DNA of 64,000 nt from Sporomusaceae bacterium FL31 (GTDB taxonomy: Bacteria; Bacillota; Negativicutes; DSM-1736; Dendrosporobacteraceae). Where the stretch lies: NCBI GenBank assembly GCA_003990955.1, contig BIFV01000006.1:1-64000 (forward strand), written 5' to 3'. Shown piece by piece: positions 22,480-31,049 of the stretch. Numbering within the stretch: position 1 is the first letter of the stretch; the number at the start of each line of letters is the position of its first letter. Both the position numbers and the translations under genes were made by a program. The notes below the pieces were generated by a model. It was given only the letters and a program-made list of their open reading frames with translations. It was not told the DNA's origin and did no database searches.

Positions 22480-25113
22480 ATGCCTGATAAAAAATATACC
22501 ATCGTTGTCTCGGGTGACATTTGCATCAATTGGCTGCGGTGGGTAACAGATCCACAAAATTCTACCGGCTTTAATTGGCAGACTCATGTGCATATGCACC
22601 ATGTCTTACAGGCAGGAGAGGCATTACTTTTAGCTCAATTAGTAGCTTTGGCTGCTGAAGTGCCTGTTGCCTCACCACATATTCCAGATCTTGAACTCAT
22701 TCCGGTAAAAGAATTTCTCAGTTCAACGATTGAATTAGAGCTTTTTCCGGTTGTCGTAAACAAACAAAGAAAAGGTAAAGTATATCGAGTCAAGCGCTTC
22801 CTTGGTTTTACTGGTCCTTCTTCCGGTCAGCCGAAACTACTGCCAATTGACCAGGATGATGAAAACGCCCAAATGATCATTCTTGACGATGAAAACAATG
22901 GCTTTAATACAAATCCTGATTTTTGGCCATTGGCCTTAAAAGCCAGAGGAAAGTCCCCGCTGGTGCTCTATAAGATGAATAATCCAATTCAAGCTAATGC
23001 ACTTTGGCAAAATTTAGAAAAAAATCATTTAAGGAATACCATTGTCATTATTAATGCCGATGATTTGCGTGCTAAAGGAGTCAATATCAGTAAAAGCCTG
23101 TCTTGGGAAAAAACAGCTCAGGATTTCGTCTGGCAAATTAATAATAATCCCAGTCTGTCTTTCCTAGCAAACTGCTGTCACTTGATTGTGCCTTTCGGTT
23201 TGGAAGGTGCTATCTATTATCGAAATGAGGGTACGCCAGAGTCTTATTTATATTTCCTGCCTTATGAATTTGAGGGCGGATCAGTAAAAGAAACACAAGG
23301 CAAAATGTATGGTCTTACCTCCTGCTTTGTCGCCGGTCTAGCGCGCAGCATTGTTGCCGGCAACGACACGAATGAAGACTTGCCGGCATCCATTAGTGAT
23401 GGCATTCGAGTCGGCATGGTGGCTGCCCAGAAATATTTTCATGCCGGCTTTGGTCTGATGCCTGAAAATAGTTCATTTCCTGACCCGGCTATTTTCAAAG
23501 CGCAGCCCCGTGATTTTATTGCCAAAAATCACGTTCAGGATGTCAGTATCCGCACTTCAAACAACCCAGAGTGCCAATCATGCTGGTATATTTTGAAAGA
23601 CAAGAGCTCGACTAACCTAGCCGAAATAGCCTATAGCATTGTAAAAACCGGCGTTCAGGAAGCCCTAAAATTTATTCCGATCGCCCAGTTTGGCAAACTC
23701 CAGACCGTGGACCGAGCCGAGATTGAAAGTTATCAGAGTATCAATAATTTAATGACTGAGTTTATCGCTACCCCCAACACGGTGCGCCCGCTTTGCATTG
23801 CAGTGTTTGGTACTCCTGGATCAGGCAAATCGTTCGGTATTACAGAAATAGCCGCCAGTATCGCACCTGCGTTAATCAAGAAACTAAACTTCAATTTATC
23901 CCAATTTAGCAGCCCGTTGGATTTAATTAATGCTTTTCATAAAGTCCGCGACCTTTCCTTAGAAGGAAAAATCCCCTTGGTATTCTTTGATGAGTTTGAT
24001 TCAGCATTTGAAGGGAAATTAGGCTGGTTAAAATACTTTTTAGCGCCTATGCAAGATGGTGTATTCCGGGAGAGGGAAACACTGCATCCAATCGGTAAAG
24101 CTATCTTTGTCTTTGCTGGCGGCACCAGTAGTACCTTTAATGAGTTCTGCGGCAATGAAATTAGCAGTGAGCAGGAAAAAAATTTCTTCACCCGTGAATT
24201 TAAAGGAGCCAAAGGACCAGATTTCTTAAGTAGATTAAGAGGCTATGTCAATATTTTAGGCCCTAATCAAACTGACCAGCAGCGCGATCAGTTGTTTATT
24301 ATTCGCCGGGCCATGCTGCTCCGTGCACTGCTTGAGCATAAAGTCCCTCATCTCATTAATGACAATGGCGCTGCCCAAATTGATAATGGTGTATTGCGTG
24401 CTTTACTAAAAATCCCCCGCTATAAGCATGAATCCAGATCCATGGAAGCCATTATGGAAATGAGTATGCTCAACAATTCGAAAAAATGGGAACAATCGCA
24501 TTTGCCTTCAAAGGAACAGCTAAAGCTGCATGTTGATGAAGATCAATTTTTACGCCATCTCATGCATGATGCTTTTTTCAGCGAAAAAATTGAGAGCCTA
24601 GCGATTGCACTGCATGAAAAATATCGGATGTGTAACCAACACGATGCAGAATCAGATGCCGATGCGTTGAAGCCATGGGATGAACTGGATGAAGATGTTA
24701 AGAATGCAGCCCGCAATCAAGTAAAGCGTATTCCCAATGCTTTGCTTAAAATAAACTATGATGTAGTCTCAGTAAAAGAACCCCCTGAGGTAGTTGTGTT
24801 TACCAAGAAAGAACTAAGTACTTTGGCTGCTTATGAGCATGCTTATTGGCGTCGTGAAAAAAAGGATAACGGCTGGAAAGCTGGTCAAGTTAAAAATCAC
24901 CATGAGAAAACCGATCCATATCTGATGCCGTGGGATCATTTGGCTGATGACAAAAGAAATAAAGTCTACCAACTGGTGACCTTCTGGCCTGAAATATTAG
25001 CCAATGCCCATTTTAAGATTGAACGTTTAAAATTTCTCTGCCCTTGTGAAACCATGATTCTAGATAACGTCAAACCTGAATCCTGTGGCATAATTACATC
25101 CGCAGACTCTTAA
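22480..25113 (+). CDS. Kinase-like, AAA-ATPase and tandem RyR-domain protein
   Basis: 877-residue multidomain protein. The N-terminal 340 residues look like a degenerate PfkB/ribokinase fold (IVVSGDICINWLRW at 8-21, then IVIINADDLRAKGVNISKSL), without the catalytic GAGD. A P-loop ATPase follows: Walker A GTPGSGKSFG (about 444-453) and Walker B PLVFFDEFDSAFEG (about 497-510). The C-terminus has two RyR-like repeats: LHEKYRMCN...LKPWDELDEDVK (about 710-750) and YEHAYWRRE...LMPWDHLADDKR (about 785-832). RyR domains in bacteria are linked to nucleotide sensing and conflict systems. ATG at 22480 after AAAGGATG. It is a single gene between terminators. The function is unknown. Confidence 0.8.
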   Translation: MPDKKYTIVVSGDICINWLRWVTDPQNSTGFNWQTHVHMHHVLQAGEALLLAQLVALAAEVPVASPHIPDLELIPVKEFLSSTIELELFPVVVNKQRKGKVYRVKRFLGFTGPSSGQPKLLPIDQDDENAQMIILDDENNGFNTNPDFWPLALKARGKSPLVLYKMNNPIQANALWQNLEKNHLRNTIVIINADDLRAKGVNISKSLSWEKTAQDFVWQINNNPSLSFLANCCHLIVPFGLEGAIYYRNEGTPESYLYFLPYEFEGGSVKETQGKMYGLTSCFVAGLARSIVAGNDTNEDLPASISDGIRVGMVAAQKYFHAGFGLMPENSSFPDPAIFKAQPRDFIAKNHVQDVSIRTSNNPECQSCWYILKDKSSTNLAEIAYSIVKTGVQEALKFIPIAQFGKLQTVDRAEIESYQSINNLMTEFIATPNTVRPLCIAVFGTPGSGKSFGITEIAASIAPALIKKLNFNLSQFSSPLDLINAFHKVRDLSLEGKIPLVFFDEFDSAFEGKLGWLKYFLAPMQDGVFRERETLHPIGKAIFVFAGGTSSTFNEFCGNEISSEQEKNFFTREFKGAKGPDFLSRLRGYVNILGPNQTDQQRDQLFIIRRAMLLRALLEHKVPHLINDNGAAQIDNGVLRALLKIPRYKHESRSMEAIMEMSMLNNSKKWEQSHLPSKEQLKLHVDEDQFLRHLMHDAFFSEKIESLAIALHEKYRMCNQHDAESDADALKPWDELDEDVKNAARNQVKRIPNALLKINYDVVSVKEPPEVVVFTKKELSTLAAYEHAYWRREKKDNGWKAGQVKNHHEKTDPYLMPWDHLADDKRNKVYQLVTFWPEILANAHFKIERLKFLCPCETMILDNVKPESCGIITSADS

Positions 25114-25128
25114 GTTCAGTTATATGGA

Positions 25129-25180
25129 AAAAGCCTCACTGGACTTCCGCTTTCATAAGTGGAAGTCCAGTGAGGCTTTT
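25129..25180. terminator. Bidirectional terminator after the RyR-domain gene
   Basis: Perfect 20 bp stem (25129-25148 with 25161-25180) with A and T runs at its ends, between convergent genes. Confidence 0.9.
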
Positions 25181-25181
25181 A

Positions 25182-26378
25182 TTAATTTGCATTACGGCTG
25201 ATTATCTTCTGCTGAAAGCAATTGACACAAACCACCAGACCAATTGTTAACAATAAGCTTCCCGTAACTAAGTACACCGATCTGATTCCCAGCCAGGAAC
25301 TAATCATTCCGCCAATTAACGGCCCCAGCATAGAGCCAAACTGATTGGCGGTAGTAGTCAGTCCGAAAATTCTTCCTTGGAATCCGGTCTCATTAGACGA
25401 TACTGCGATGGTATTAATCGCCGGAAATACACCAACAATAAACAAACCAAAAAGAAATTGCAATACACTGAATCCATAAATATCACTCACTAAATATTGC
25501 CCGCTGATAAACAGTCCGGCTCCCATAAACGCAATCACCAAGATGTTTTGGAAGCCCTTTTTTTGTCCTGTTCTCCCCCAAAAGGGAGCTGCAATGGCCC
25601 CGGCTATACCAGCCAGGCTATAGACAATTCCCGCAGTTAACCCTGCCCCTTGCGTCTGACCCTGTAATTCGGCAATATACAGGGTAATCAGCGGCTGCAA
25701 CATCATCGTGCAAACCTGTACCAGGAATAATAAAAATAACATACTGACCAATTGACGATTACCAATTGCCATTCTGAAATCTTCGAGCATACTATCCTGG
25801 CAGACTACTTGCGGTCGAGGCGGTTCTTTTACTAAAAACCACACAGCCAGCGTTGCTGAAAATATGGCTAAGGCTGCAATGACAAACGACAAACGCATTC
25901 CAAATAAGTGAGAAAGAACACCACCGGCAAGTGGTCCCAAAATGCCTCCTAATAGCAGAGCTGTCTGCATAATTCCCAGACTATAGCCCATTCTTTCTTC
26001 AGGTACTGAAGCAGTCACGATCGCCATCGATGCTGGTACGAAGCCATTGGCAAATCCCATTAGAATTCGGACAGCAAGCAGCTCTGCCGGTGTCCGCACC
26101 CAAGCACCTAAAAAATAGACAATAGCCAGGCTGAATCCAGCGCGCAATACCATTCGCCGTCTTCCGGTACGGTCAGCACACCGCCCCCAATAAGGAGCCA
26201 GCAATGCGGCAATAAAAAATGTCGCTGAAAATACAATACCTGACCACATATTTACATGCTCTGGGCGTACACCCAGCTCAAGCAGATAGAGCGGTAAAAA
26301 AGGGATGACCATGGTATAACTGGAACCAGACAACATCACCCCAAAGGCCATTACCCAGAGATTTCTACGCCAATCCAA
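25182..26378 (-). CDS. MFS multidrug-efflux-type transporter
   Basis: 398-residue major-facilitator protein of the DHA1/MdtG type with twelve membrane segments. Motif A reads APYWGRCADRTGRRRMVL (about 58-75), and a second copy APFWGRTGQKKG lies in the second half. I place the start at the TTG at 26378 (MDWRRNLWVMAFG) because GGAGGGG is 5-7 nt upstream; the longer version has no ribosome site and overlaps the promoter. It is flanked by terminators, so it is monocistronic. The substrate is unknown. Confidence 0.85.
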   Translation of the reverse strand: MDWRRNLWVMAFGVMLSGSSYTMVIPFLPLYLLELGVRPEHVNMWSGIVFSATFFIAALLAPYWGRCADRTGRRRMVLRAGFSLAIVYFLGAWVRTPAELLAVRILMGFANGFVPASMAIVTASVPEERMGYSLGIMQTALLLGGILGPLAGGVLSHLFGMRLSFVIAALAIFSATLAVWFLVKEPPRPQVVCQDSMLEDFRMAIGNRQLVSMLFLLFLVQVCTMMLQPLITLYIAELQGQTQGAGLTAGIVYSLAGIAGAIAAPFWGRTGQKKGFQNILVIAFMGAGLFISGQYLVSDIYGFSVLQFLFGLFIVGVFPAINTIAVSSNETGFQGRIFGLTTTANQFGSMLGPLIGGMISSWLGIRSVYLVTGSLLLTIGLVVCVNCFQQKIISRNAN

Positions 26379-26409
26379 TAATACCCCTCCAAAATTGTTA
26401 TATTCAATC

Positions 26410-26437
26410 ATTATACCGCTATCTGTCAAAATATCAA
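26410..26437 (-). promoter_or_regulatory. Promoter of the MFS gene
   Basis: TTGATA (26437-26432), 16 bp, TATAAT (26415-26410), giving a short leader of about 25 nt. Confidence 0.6.
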
Positions 26438-26475
26438 TGGGCGTAGATTAGGCTTTAAAACGCATAAACAGCCAT

Positions 26476-26537
26476 AAAAAGCATCAATGACCACTTATGA
26501 TCATAAATCAGCAAAGTAGTCATTGATGCTTTTTATA
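26476..26537 (-). terminator. Terminator of the nitrogenase-like operon
   Basis: AAAAAGCATCAATGAC (26476-26491) pairs with its complement at 26519-26534; T-runs occur on both strands. Confidence 0.8.
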
Positions 26538-26556
26538 TTAAATTTGAGGGAGAGGG

Positions 26557-27882
26557 CTAATCGCGATGCTTAGCTAGCAGTCGGGAGTAAATATCTTCAA
26601 CCAAATTCAGACCACCGTGATATCCGAGATAGGTACGGTGTAAAATAAGCCGATCAATAACCGGTAATCCCACACTGAGATGCAAGCCAGGTATTTCTTT
26701 GGCAATATCAAACTCCCAGGCACTTCCCAGGACAAGCGGCGTAGTCAGATGCCTCGTCAAGCTAATTTTGTCATTAATGAGACCACTATCCTGCGCAAAT
26801 GTGATTTCTGAGGAAATTCCTGGTGCCAATTCTTGAAAATACCCGGTAATGGTTTCATGATATTCTTCAGGTACATCCTCGGTAATAAATTGATGAATCG
26901 GATAATAACCTAATTCATTAACTAGAAATTTACTAAAAGCCAAAGAGTAAGCAGCATCGTTAACATTATAGAAGCGCTTGGGCTGGTTGAGCCGGTATTC
27001 GGTAAGAACATCGGCTGCTCGAATGATATAATGGTAAAATTCGGCTTCCTGCTGCGCAATGAACTGCTCGGTCTCTTGATTTAAAGTACCGGCAAATCCA
27101 GCTACCGTTCTTAAAAATTTCGATGTTTCAGTTCCACCAACCGGCAATACCGGGTAATGCAGATAGGGTGTCTGGAATTTTTCCTGGAGCAGCTCAGCTG
27201 TCTTAATACCGATAAAAGGTGAAACCACGAGATTAAATTCTGCTGACGGGATGGCTTCCAATGCTTGTAGGCCGCCACTATTATAGCCAAATAAGATATT
27301 AGCTCTCAGCCCAATACCGGCAAGCAGCTTTTTCAATTCGTTAAGATCACCTTCCCAAAATGGATCATGCCGTGGCACACTGGCGAATACATTAACCAAT
27401 CCTTTTTCCTTGTTCGCCACCGGTTTTAAGTATTGCTCAATAATCGATTGGAGAACCAGCTCATGGCCTTTATAAGCATCCCCTTTAAAACCGGCTGTTT
27501 CCACATGAACAATCGGCACGCCCCGTTCCTGAAACTCCCCCACTACACTGCCGACGTCGTCACCAATAATATCGGCAGTACAGCCCGTAAGCACCACAAA
27601 GAAGTCACCATCCATAATCTTTAAAGTCCCCTCAATGACATCACGAAGCTTATCAGTACCACCAAACACAACGTCTTTCTCAATCATATTGGTACAAGGC
27701 ATGGCATCTGCGCCCGCATAGCCAGCACCCTGATAGCCGCCCGCCAGCGACAACCCCCGGTGCAGCTTGGAGCCGCAGCCCGGTCCGGCATGTAAAATTG
27801 GGATGGCTCTTTCAATGGCAACCACGGTCTGCTGCGCTCCCAACGCACAGCCATGGCGCGGTCCCTGGATAATATCACTCAT
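26557..27882 (-). CDS. Nitrogenase component-1 family protein, K-like (beta) subunit
   Basis: 441-residue NifK/NifN-class protein. Three cysteines sit where P-cluster ligands lie in NifK: HGCALGAQ (C12), HAGPGCGSKLH (C36) and TGCTADIIGDDV (C101). The rest follows the three-domain component-1 fold, with no VnfG/AnfG or NifH in sight. It is shorter than true NifK (about 520). The start overlaps the D-like gene by 8 bp, giving translational coupling and implying a heterotetramer. The pair probably holds an FeS cluster and reduces an unknown substrate with electrons from a NifH-like protein encoded elsewhere. Cofactor-assembly (NifEN-like) function is the main alternative. Confidence 0.82.
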   Translation of the reverse strand: MSDIIQGPRHGCALGAQQTVVAIERAIPILHAGPGCGSKLHRGLSLAGGYQGAGYAGADAMPCTNMIEKDVVFGGTDKLRDVIEGTLKIMDGDFFVVLTGCTADIIGDDVGSVVGEFQERGVPIVHVETAGFKGDAYKGHELVLQSIIEQYLKPVANKEKGLVNVFASVPRHDPFWEGDLNELKKLLAGIGLRANILFGYNSGGLQALEAIPSAEFNLVVSPFIGIKTAELLQEKFQTPYLHYPVLPVGGTETSKFLRTVAGFAGTLNQETEQFIAQQEAEFYHYIIRAADVLTEYRLNQPKRFYNVNDAAYSLAFSKFLVNELGYYPIHQFITEDVPEEYHETITGYFQELAPGISSEITFAQDSGLINDKISLTRHLTTPLVLGSAWEFDIAKEIPGLHLSVGLPVIDRLILHRTYLGYHGGLNLVEDIYSRLLAKHRD

Positions 27883-29332
27883 GCTGCTCTCCCCTTAAAA
27901 ACGAATAGGTACCCTGCTCTAACCACCAGTCAGTATAGGGCAACTTGCTGTGTTTCGCCACATTCTTTATATAGGCAGGATTCGAGATGGCATCATCAAT
28001 GGACTGACCAAAGCGAATCAAACCGTCATACAGCATTTCGGTAGGCTCATTACCGGCAAAAATGGACGGAATGCCCAATTTTGCTGCCCACACTGTCGCA
28101 ATATGTCTGGTAATTGCAATATCAGGCTGATAACGATGAATGGCATTGGTCACCTCAAATGCTTGTTTGTTGCAGACCCCGACCTTAAAATTACCGTAAG
28201 TTTCTACACCAAACCGCAGGAAGTTGAGGCGTTCATCCTCATTATCATACCGCTGGTCATGATGCCAGACGCTGGTTCCCACAACCTCCATGCCTAGGTC
28301 TTTGACCAGGGCAATGATGCTGTAAGCCAATGGGCCACCGGCAGCAATATACGCTTTTTTGCCACTCAATCTGCCCCTTAGCCTATCAAGATCGGCGGCA
28401 ATTTTCTCCCGCTCCGCGGCAATGACTTTTTCTGCCTCTGCTTCCTTGCCAAACATCCGGCCAATTTCACGCAGCAGTTCATCTGATGCTTTTAAGCCGA
28501 ACGGTGCCGGTGCCTTGACTTCCGGTACACCGAAATGCTCCTCAAGTCCGGCAGCCAGATAACTCCCTAAAGTCTCGCAATACTGTACCGTTGCAGCGGC
28601 TTCTGAAATACGCTCAAGTTCTTCAATGGTTGACAGTGGAACAATATGATTAGGGCGCAATCCCAGTTGCTTAAAAACACTTTCATACAAAAATTTATGC
28701 TCAAAACTAATCACATTAATTAAATCAGGCTGTTTTTGCTTAGCTGGTTTGACAATGCGGCGTAAAATGCTATGGTTGGCTGAATCAAACCCTGTTGCCC
28801 AAATATTGGTACGAAAACCTTCACATAGCGTCGCAATAACCGGAATCCCCACTTCGGCTTCTAAGTCATTACAAATACCGGGAACATCATCACCAATAAT
28901 CGCCGAAGCACAGGTTGTGGTAACAAAAATGGCCTTAGGCTTGAAGCGTCGCTTTGCTTCTCTGATGGCCGTTTCAAGTTTGGCCCCGCCTCCGTAAATG
29001 GTATCTTTTTCATTTAGGTTGGTATTGATATATTTTACGTTATGTACGTGATAGCCCATTCGCCTGTTGCCGGTCCGGAATACCCCATTACGAAATGGAA
29101 TATCGGCTGCACAGCCCGCAGGGCCATGCTCAACAACTGCAGCGTCCTGAATCTGAGTAAGCAGATTCATAACCTGATCGGCACTGCATGAGCCACACTG
29201 GGTAAACGAACGCTCCCGGTTCGGCAAATCATTTCTACTGAGTAAATGAGCGGCATCCCCCTCATAACCGGTTATCGTTCTCAGACGCGATTCACGCAAT
29301 TCAACTGCCGGTTCCTTTAAGTTAATACTCAT
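27875..29332 (-). CDS. Nitrogenase component-1 family protein, D-like (alpha) subunit
   Basis: 485-residue NifD/NifE-class protein. Cluster-ligand cysteines appear in TQCGSCSADQ (C46, C49), HGPAGCAADIPFR (C74) and TTCASAIIGDDVPG (C141). YCETLGSYLAAGLEEHFGVP (about 251-270) aligns with the segment holding the FeMo-cofactor cysteine of NifD. The later cofactor histidine (RxMHSWD in NifD) has no counterpart; the region reads IPSIFAGNEPTEML. A nitrogenase is therefore unlikely; a nitrogenase-like reductase or scaffold is more likely. ATG at 29332 after GGAGGATAAGGA. First gene of a two-gene operon. Confidence 0.82.
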   Translation of the reverse strand: MSINLKEPAVELRESRLRTITGYEGDAAHLLSRNDLPNRERSFTQCGSCSADQVMNLLTQIQDAAVVEHGPAGCAADIPFRNGVFRTGNRRMGYHVHNVKYINTNLNEKDTIYGGGAKLETAIREAKRRFKPKAIFVTTTCASAIIGDDVPGICNDLEAEVGIPVIATLCEGFRTNIWATGFDSANHSILRRIVKPAKQKQPDLINVISFEHKFLYESVFKQLGLRPNHIVPLSTIEELERISEAAATVQYCETLGSYLAAGLEEHFGVPEVKAPAPFGLKASDELLREIGRMFGKEAEAEKVIAAEREKIAADLDRLRGRLSGKKAYIAAGGPLAYSIIALVKDLGMEVVGTSVWHHDQRYDNEDERLNFLRFGVETYGNFKVGVCNKQAFEVTNAIHRYQPDIAITRHIATVWAAKLGIPSIFAGNEPTEMLYDGLIRFGQSIDDAISNPAYIKNVAKHSKLPYTDWWLEQGTYSFLRGEQHE

Positions 29333-29446
29333 TCCTTATCCTCCGTTTCCGTTTGACCACTTTTAGCATCCATAGTTTACAACAGCATATGCTGCCACAA
29401 ACTCTCCGCCTTTCTATTCCGGATTGATTGAATATAAAAACAAAAA

Positions 29447-29567
29447 AGATCACACGCAAAAATGCGTATGATCTCCATTTATTTACTGGCCAACCATCGT
29501 CACAAACCAGGACACCTAGCAATATAGTATTATCTATTAAAATATACTGTGATCGTACATTTGTCAA
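29447..29567 (-). promoter_or_regulatory. Promoter and possible attenuator leader of the nitrogenase-like pair
   Basis: TTGACA (29567-29562), 17 bp, TATTTT (29544-29539) on the minus strand. About 60 nt later an 11 bp hairpin, GATCATACGCA with TGCGTGTGATC (29474-29449), is followed by TTTTTTG. The interval between promoter and hairpin is short and of no class I recognise. It could be a small riboswitch or leader, or the hairpin could simply end the upstream gene at 29657 with the true promoter further down. Confidence 0.5.
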
Positions 29568-29656
29568 TAGAAATTTATCATAATCAAACAATAGCCTGCC
29601 TCTTCGGCCTAAGTATCATAAAAACTGATCAAATAGCAATCCATGCCCAGTACCTC

Positions 29657-30139
29657 TCAACGTTTTTGCCCAAAATAATCACACCCCCAGCGAAAGAAGG
29701 CTATAAAGATTCTGGACATCAGGAAAGTCAAAAACACTGTATAGAAAGTAGTAAACCAACTCCAGTCGATATAGGTGATGAGCTTTGTATACAATTCAAG
29801 GGGATATTCGATCGCAGTAATCCCGGCACTAAATAGTAAGGCATAAAAGATGGTGGCCCAAAAGCCCCGCTCTCGGACTGTCTGGTTATACAGCACACAC
29901 AGCATCGGAAAAACCCATAGCTCGAAAAAGATACAGGTATCATAGTAATGCGGCAGTAAGCGAACCGGATATTTAATCAGGTGCAAACTCACAACCGGAC
30001 TTCCCCACGAAAAATCGACAACACACTTAAACAGAAACACGACGATCCAATCGCGAAAATAGCGCCAGTCGATAACGAAAACCACTAATAAGATGATAAC
30101 CAACGAAGCTGCAATCATAATGATCTGCTCTACGTTCAT
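29657..30139 (-). CDS. Multi-pass membrane protein, CBO0543-like
   Basis: About 160 residues with four or five membrane segments (for example IIMIAASLVIILLVVFVIDW near the N-terminus). Aromatic and Pro-rich loops such as YPVRLLPHYYDT and FELWVFPMLCVLYNQ resemble small Firmicute membrane proteins of the CBO0543 group. That family has no known function. The second ATG at 30139 (MNVEQIIM) is better placed after GGGAATAATC than the first at 30151. No operon partner is evident. Confidence 0.6.
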   Translation of the reverse strand: MNVEQIIMIAASLVIILLVVFVIDWRYFRDWIVVFLFKCVVDFSWGSPVVSLHLIKYPVRLLPHYYDTCIFFELWVFPMLCVLYNQTVRERGFWATIFYALLFSAGITAIEYPLELYTKLITYIDWSWFTTFYTVFLTFLMSRIFIAFFRWGCDYFGQKR

Positions 30140-30279
30140 GATTATTCCCATTCCCTTTTAACTAGAGTGATGCGCTCTTGATGATTGTTACACATAGTAT
30201 TCCGACTTTTTTACGGCTTATTTACACAATTGCTAATTTTGTCAATGCACCTGCAATGACAATCGTAATTAAATAATAT

Positions 30280-30316
30280 AAAAAGCCACTGTGCATAAAT
30301 AACGCCAGCGGCTATA
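30280..30316 (-). terminator. Terminator of the glycosyltransferase operon
   Basis: AGCCGCTGGCG and CAGTGGCT form an imperfect stem on the minus strand, followed by TTTTTATA. Confidence 0.6.
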
Positions 30317-30338
30317 ATTCCATAAATATTTTAGAAAA

Positions 30339-31004
30339 CTAACGATCATCTTGCAAATATTCATGAATAAATACTTCACGGTATTTATTATAATCGCTGC
30401 ATACCCGTGTAAGACCGCAATCATGGATGCACCAGGGCTCAGACTGTCGTGCCACAACAACCTTATAATGATTACGGCCAAACTCTCTGCTTTGTGATAA
30501 ATCATAGAAATGCCAACTGGTAAAAAGATCATCCCGCCAGGGAATATCCACTTGAGTGATCATAATCAACCCATCAACACAATCGACCTCTTGATATTCA
30601 TTTTCTAATTGACGAAAAGCCAATTTTTCAATAAAACCACGATGACTGTCATAAACCTGGCCGAAAATTTTTTCCGCCTCCCACCACACACCATTAGGGG
30701 GAATTTGGCTGCTCCCAACAACCCCAATCAACCCAATGCTGGGATCTTCAAATAGCTGCAGAATATCTTTAATAAAATTTTTATTGATGATAAACACATC
30801 CTGATGCAGATAGACCTTATACTTTGCATCACTTTTTTGCATGGCTTGATTTAAAGCACTCGTCATCGAAGCTGCTTCTCTGACAGCAACTGTTTCAACC
30901 GAATAGCCCTGAGGAATATCAAGATTATGAATATATAAAAGACACTCCTGATAAACTTCATCATTGTTCACACAGGTAATAAAACAAATTTTTTGGGGAT
31001 CCAT
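30339..31004 (-). CDS. Glycosyltransferase-like protein (PF13712-type)
   Basis: 221-residue GT-A-fold protein. It begins DPQKICFITCVNNDEVYQEC and has YKVYLHQDVFIINKNFI (about 76-92), the HQD motif that takes the place of the DxD in this family, and GLIGVVGSSQIPPNGVWW. There is no signal peptide or membrane segment, so it is cytoplasmic. The ATG at 31004 is 6 nt after GGAGG; the TTG at 31010 touches it. It follows the glycosyltransferase-methyltransferase gene by 45 bp. Surface or flagellar glycan building is plausible; acceptor and sugar are unknown. Confidence 0.75.
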   Translation of the reverse strand: MDPQKICFITCVNNDEVYQECLLYIHNLDIPQGYSVETVAVREAASMTSALNQAMQKSDAKYKVYLHQDVFIINKNFIKDILQLFEDPSIGLIGVVGSSQIPPNGVWWEAEKIFGQVYDSHRGFIEKLAFRQLENEYQEVDCVDGLIMITQVDIPWRDDLFTSWHFYDLSQSREFGRNHYKVVVARQSEPWCIHDCGLTRVCSDYNKYREVFIHEYLQDDR

Positions 31005-31049
31005 GAGCAACCTCCAACATTGTTATTCGCTTTTATCATTCAATAGAAA

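Noticed and set aside
29329..29373. 14-codon upstream frame ending in the D-like start codon (ATGA overlap)
   Set aside because: The overlap suggests translational coupling, but there is no ribosome site and no conservation can be tested here.
29322..29591. 89-codon minus-strand frame upstream of the D-like gene
   Set aside because: Spans promoter and hairpin, overlaps the true start, and has no family likeness.
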